DNA of 64,000 nucleotides from Arthrobacter citreus (GTDB taxonomy: Bacteria > Actinomycetota > Actinomycetes > Actinomycetales > Micrococcaceae). Numbering within the stretch: position 1 is the stretch's first letter; each line of letters begins with the position of its first letter. The translations under genes were made by a program, and so were the position numbers. The stretch covers positions 372,001 through 436,000 of the forward strand of contig NZ_CP151657.1 in NCBI RefSeq assembly GCF_038405225.1, read 5' to 3'. This document shows, piece after piece, positions 61,835 to 64,000 of the stretch. The notes under the pieces were generated by a model. That model searched no databases, had not been told where the DNA came from, and worked only from the letters and a program-made list of their open reading frames with translations.

Positions 61835-63496
61835 ATGCAGCGAGTTCCCAGAGGATTCTCCCAGGCGGCCGGGGCAGCCGGGCCAGCCGGGGCAGTCAAC
61901 GGGCACGGGGCGGCGAACTCGGTGATGACCGCCGTGTCCGCGCTGGAGCCGCTGCAGCGGCGTGCCGGCGACCCCACCGCCGGTACCGGGCTGCAGCCGG
62001 GACCCGATGAAGGTGTCGATGTCCTGGTGGCGGCCATTGCGGCTGCTCCCCAGACAACAGTCCGGGAGGACACCGAGGAAGCGCTGCATCCAACCCCGCA
62101 GCCGCGCCGGGGCGCAGTGGAAACGGCGCTCGGATACGAGGTGGATGTGGCTGCCCGGGCAGCCACTGCGGGAGTCACCGGCAAAGCCGGCGAGACACTG
62201 CTGGTGGGGCCGCCCTCCGCGAAGGAGGGCAGCTTGCCGGCGAAACTGATTTTCCTCGGTGTCGGCGATGAGTCGGTGCAGAGCATGCGCCGCGCCGGTG
62301 CCGCCCTGGCCCGGGCAACCCGGGGCGCGCAGTTGATCCGCGCCGCGGTGGTCGACGGACTGGACCCTGCCGCTCAGCAGGCCTTTGTGGAGGGCTTCCT
62401 CCTGGGCGGATACACGGCACCCCGCCGCGGAAAGACTCCGGCCGGCCCGCCGATGGCCCGGAAAATGGAAGTAACCGGGCTGGACCCGGAAGCCCTGAAC
62501 ATCGCCGAAATCACTGCCCGTGCCGTGTGGCTGGCGAGGGACCTGACCAATCTGCCGCCCGACGTCGCAACCCCCGAGTGGATGGCCGGGCAAAGCCGTG
62601 CCGTAGCCGCCCGTGCTGGCCTGGAAGTATCTGTGCTGGACGAGGCTGAACTGCTGCGGCGCGGATTTGGCGGGATGCTTGCCGTCGGTTCCGGATCCGC
62701 CCATCCGCCCCGCCTGGTGCAGGTTTCCTACCAGCCGGAGTCCGGGGACGGTGAACACGTGGTGCTGACCGGGAAGGGCATCACCTTCGACTCAGGGGGA
62801 ATTTCCCTCAAGCCCCGCGACGCCATGATGGCCATGAAAATGGACATGGCCGGGGCCGCCGTCGTGCTGGCCGCAGTTGAGGCTGCGGCGGAACTGAAGC
62901 TTCCATACCGTGTGACAGCCGTGCTCGCGCTGGCCGAGAACGCCATCGGCGGGTCCGCGTACCGTCCCGGAGACGTGGTGGACACGTACAACGGAACAAC
63001 CGTTGAGATCGGCAACACGGATGCCGAGGGCCGGATGGTCCTGGCCGACGCCCTGGCGTATGCGGCGGCTGAACTGGCACCGGATGTGCTGCTGGATGTG
63101 GCCACCCTGACCGGAGCGGCCGCTCTGGGCCTGGGCCAGCAGTACGGAGCGTTGTTTGCCAACTCAGCGCAGCTGCTGGCAGGGATGGAAAAGGCGGGAC
63201 GCACTTCCGGTGACCGGGTCTGGCAGCTGCCGCTGGTTCACGAGTATGAGTACGCCCTCGAATCGGTAACAGCAGACCTGGCACATGTGGCGCCTCCGGC
63301 CCTGAAGTTCGGTGCCGGTGCCATCGTGGCAGCGCTGTTCCTGGAGAAGTTTGTCGACGGAGTGCCCTGGGCGCACATCGACATTGCCGGACCCATGCGC
63401 GCCGGATCGGATTCCCACGAGGTTTCCAAGGGCGCCACCGGATTTGGAACCCGGCTGCTGATTTCCTATCTCAGGGATGCGGCGAAGGGGAGCTGA
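61835..63496 (+). CDS. pepA: Leucyl aminopeptidase (M17)
   Basis: 553 residues. The N-terminal third is the regulatory/DNA-binding-like domain of the family. The C-terminal catalytic domain shows VVLTGKGITFDSGGISLKPRD, MKMDMAGAAVVLA, NTDAEGRMVLADAL and DVATLTGAAALGLG, with the di-zinc ligands Asp and Glu in NTDAEGR. It is a cytoplasmic peptide-cleaving enzyme. ATG 61835 is used; the frame is open upstream through the DUF3117 gene, which is not its coding region. A 30-residue Ala/Gly-rich stretch precedes the fold. It converges on the methyltransferase with a seven-base gap. Confidence 0.92.
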   Translation: MQRVPRGFSQAAGAAGPAGAVNGHGAANSVMTAVSALEPLQRRAGDPTAGTGLQPGPDEGVDVLVAAIAAAPQTTVREDTEEALHPTPQPRRGAVETALGYEVDVAARAATAGVTGKAGETLLVGPPSAKEGSLPAKLIFLGVGDESVQSMRRAGAALARATRGAQLIRAAVVDGLDPAAQQAFVEGFLLGGYTAPRRGKTPAGPPMARKMEVTGLDPEALNIAEITARAVWLARDLTNLPPDVATPEWMAGQSRAVAARAGLEVSVLDEAELLRRGFGGMLAVGSGSAHPPRLVQVSYQPESGDGEHVVLTGKGITFDSGGISLKPRDAMMAMKMDMAGAAVVLAAVEAAAELKLPYRVTAVLALAENAIGGSAYRPGDVVDTYNGTTVEIGNTDAEGRMVLADALAYAAAELAPDVLLDVATLTGAAALGLGQQYGALFANSAQLLAGMEKAGRTSGDRVWQLPLVHEYEYALESVTADLAHVAPPALKFGAGAIVAALFLEKFVDGVPWAHIDIAGPMRAGSDSHEVSKGATGFGTRLLISYLRDAAKGS

Positions 63497-63503
63497 AACG
63501 GTC

Positions 63504-64000
63504 CTAGCTGCCGGTCTTTACGGCCAGCAGCAGGCCGTCCCCGGTGGGAAGGAGGGATGAAACGAGCGCCTCGTTCTCCCGGATGGCCTTGCCTACCTTG
63601 CGCATAATGTTGGTGGTTGCTTCCCGCACGGCGGGATCTGACACCTTGCCGTGGTCCAGCGCGTCGTTGACCACCAGCAGTCCGCCGCGCTTGAGGAGGC
63701 GGACCGCCTGCGTCACGTAGAGCGGAAACGACGGCTTATCCGCGTCGATGAACACCATGTCATACGCTCCGTCGGTGAGCCGGGGGAGGACCTCGGCCGC
63801 ACGCCCGGAAATGGTCCGTGTCCGGTTCCCCGGCACGCCGGCTTCCCGGTATGCCTCGCGTGCAGCCCGCAGATGGTCCACGTCCGAGTCGATGGTGGTC
63901 AGCACCGACTGCGGTCCGAGTCCACGGAGCAGGCAGACGCCGGAAACACCGGCTCCGGTGCCCACCTCCACCACGGTCTGCGCCTTGGAAGCGGCGGCGA
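63504..64000 (-). CDS. O-methyltransferase (5' end beyond the window)
   Basis: The frame runs through the right edge; about 165 C-terminal residues are present. The SAM-binding glycine loop reads VVEVGTGAGVSGVCLL, followed by TIDSDVDHLRAAREAY (acidic ribose contact), YDMVFIDADKPSFPLYVTQA (metal-binding Asp) and GGLLVVNDALDHGKVSD. This matches class I metal-dependent O-methyltransferases (COMT-like), such as the actinobacterial Rv0187 group. Substrate unknown. Tail to tail with pepA. Confidence 0.88.
   Translation of the reverse strand, partial: AAASKAQTVVEVGTGAGVSGVCLLRGLGPQSVLTTIDSDVDHLRAAREAYREAGVPGNRTRTISGRAAEVLPRLTDGAYDMVFIDADKPSFPLYVTQAVRLLKRGGLLVVNDALDHGKVSDPAVREATTNIMRKVGKAIRENEALVSSLLPTGDGLLLAVKTGS

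Noticed and set aside
1-64000. CRISPR arrays, rRNA genes, insertion sequences, prophage genes
   Set aside because: No regularly spaced repeats, no rRNA-like sequence, no transposase or phage structural genes were found.

Overview
The window is high-GC Gram-positive (actinobacterial) DNA, most like Arthrobacter and related Micrococcaceae. The signs are GC-rich third positions, a gluABCD-type glutamate transporter, a 7Fe/8Fe-type ferredoxin followed by dapC, dapD divergent from dapE, a DUF3117 microprotein, Rv0428c-like and DivIVA-like small proteins, and at least one probable leaderless start. Genus is an inference from gene content; no rRNA or tRNA gene was found.

Layout. 1-4.8 kb: end of a sugar-kinase gene, a Nudix hydrolase, and a four-gene glycine-betaine/choline-type osmoprotectant ABC operon ending in a strong terminator. 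4.9-11 kb: core genes (AlaT-like aminotransferase, exonuclease VII xseB/xseA, a membrane protein, ispH, ychF). 11.0-15.74 kb: a visibly AT-richer island placed exactly behind ychF. It holds three tightly packed genes: an SMC/RecF-like ABC ATPase, a soluble HATPase histidine kinase, and a receiver domain fused to an APH-like phosphotransferase. A second, displaced copy of the last codons of ychF lies at its far edge. This is the most unusual part of the window and a candidate undescribed signalling or defence cassette. 15.8-22.5 kb: small lipoprotein, RibD/DHFR-like reductase, MGDG-synthase-type glycosyltransferase, a GH3 glycosidase overlapping it tail to tail, and a LuxR-type two-component pair. 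22.7-33.4 kb: a LacI regulator and the operon it probably controls (family 5 binding protein, two permeases, two ATPases, GH3 and GH43 glycosidases), probably for uptake and breakdown of xylo-oligosaccharides or related beta-glycosides. 33.5-36.7 kb: AraC/GyrI-like regulator, TetR regulator, a membrane-protein gene split by an in-frame amber codon, and an NAD(P)-binding reductase. 36.8-44.4 kb: an orphan peptide-binding lipoprotein and a complete oligopeptide ABC operon. 44.7-54.9 kb: typA, ferredoxin, dapC, gltA, galE, a lysozyme-like membrane protein, dapD and dapE. 54.9-58.3 kb: gluABCD on the minus strand. 58.4-64 kb: LOG-family hydrolase, DivIVA-like protein, tag glycosylase, GT-C mannosyltransferase-like protein, DUF3117, pepA and the end of an O-methyltransferase gene.

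Themes. Three of the four ABC operons (glucan/xylan-type, oligopeptide, glutamate) carry a strong hairpin between the binding-protein gene and the first permease, which probably sets binding protein above permease. Lysine/diaminopimelate synthesis is spread over dapC, dapD and dapE in a 7 kb stretch. The LacI operon has a good promoter with an operator just after its -10 box, and a perfect palindrome of the same core in front of lacI itself.
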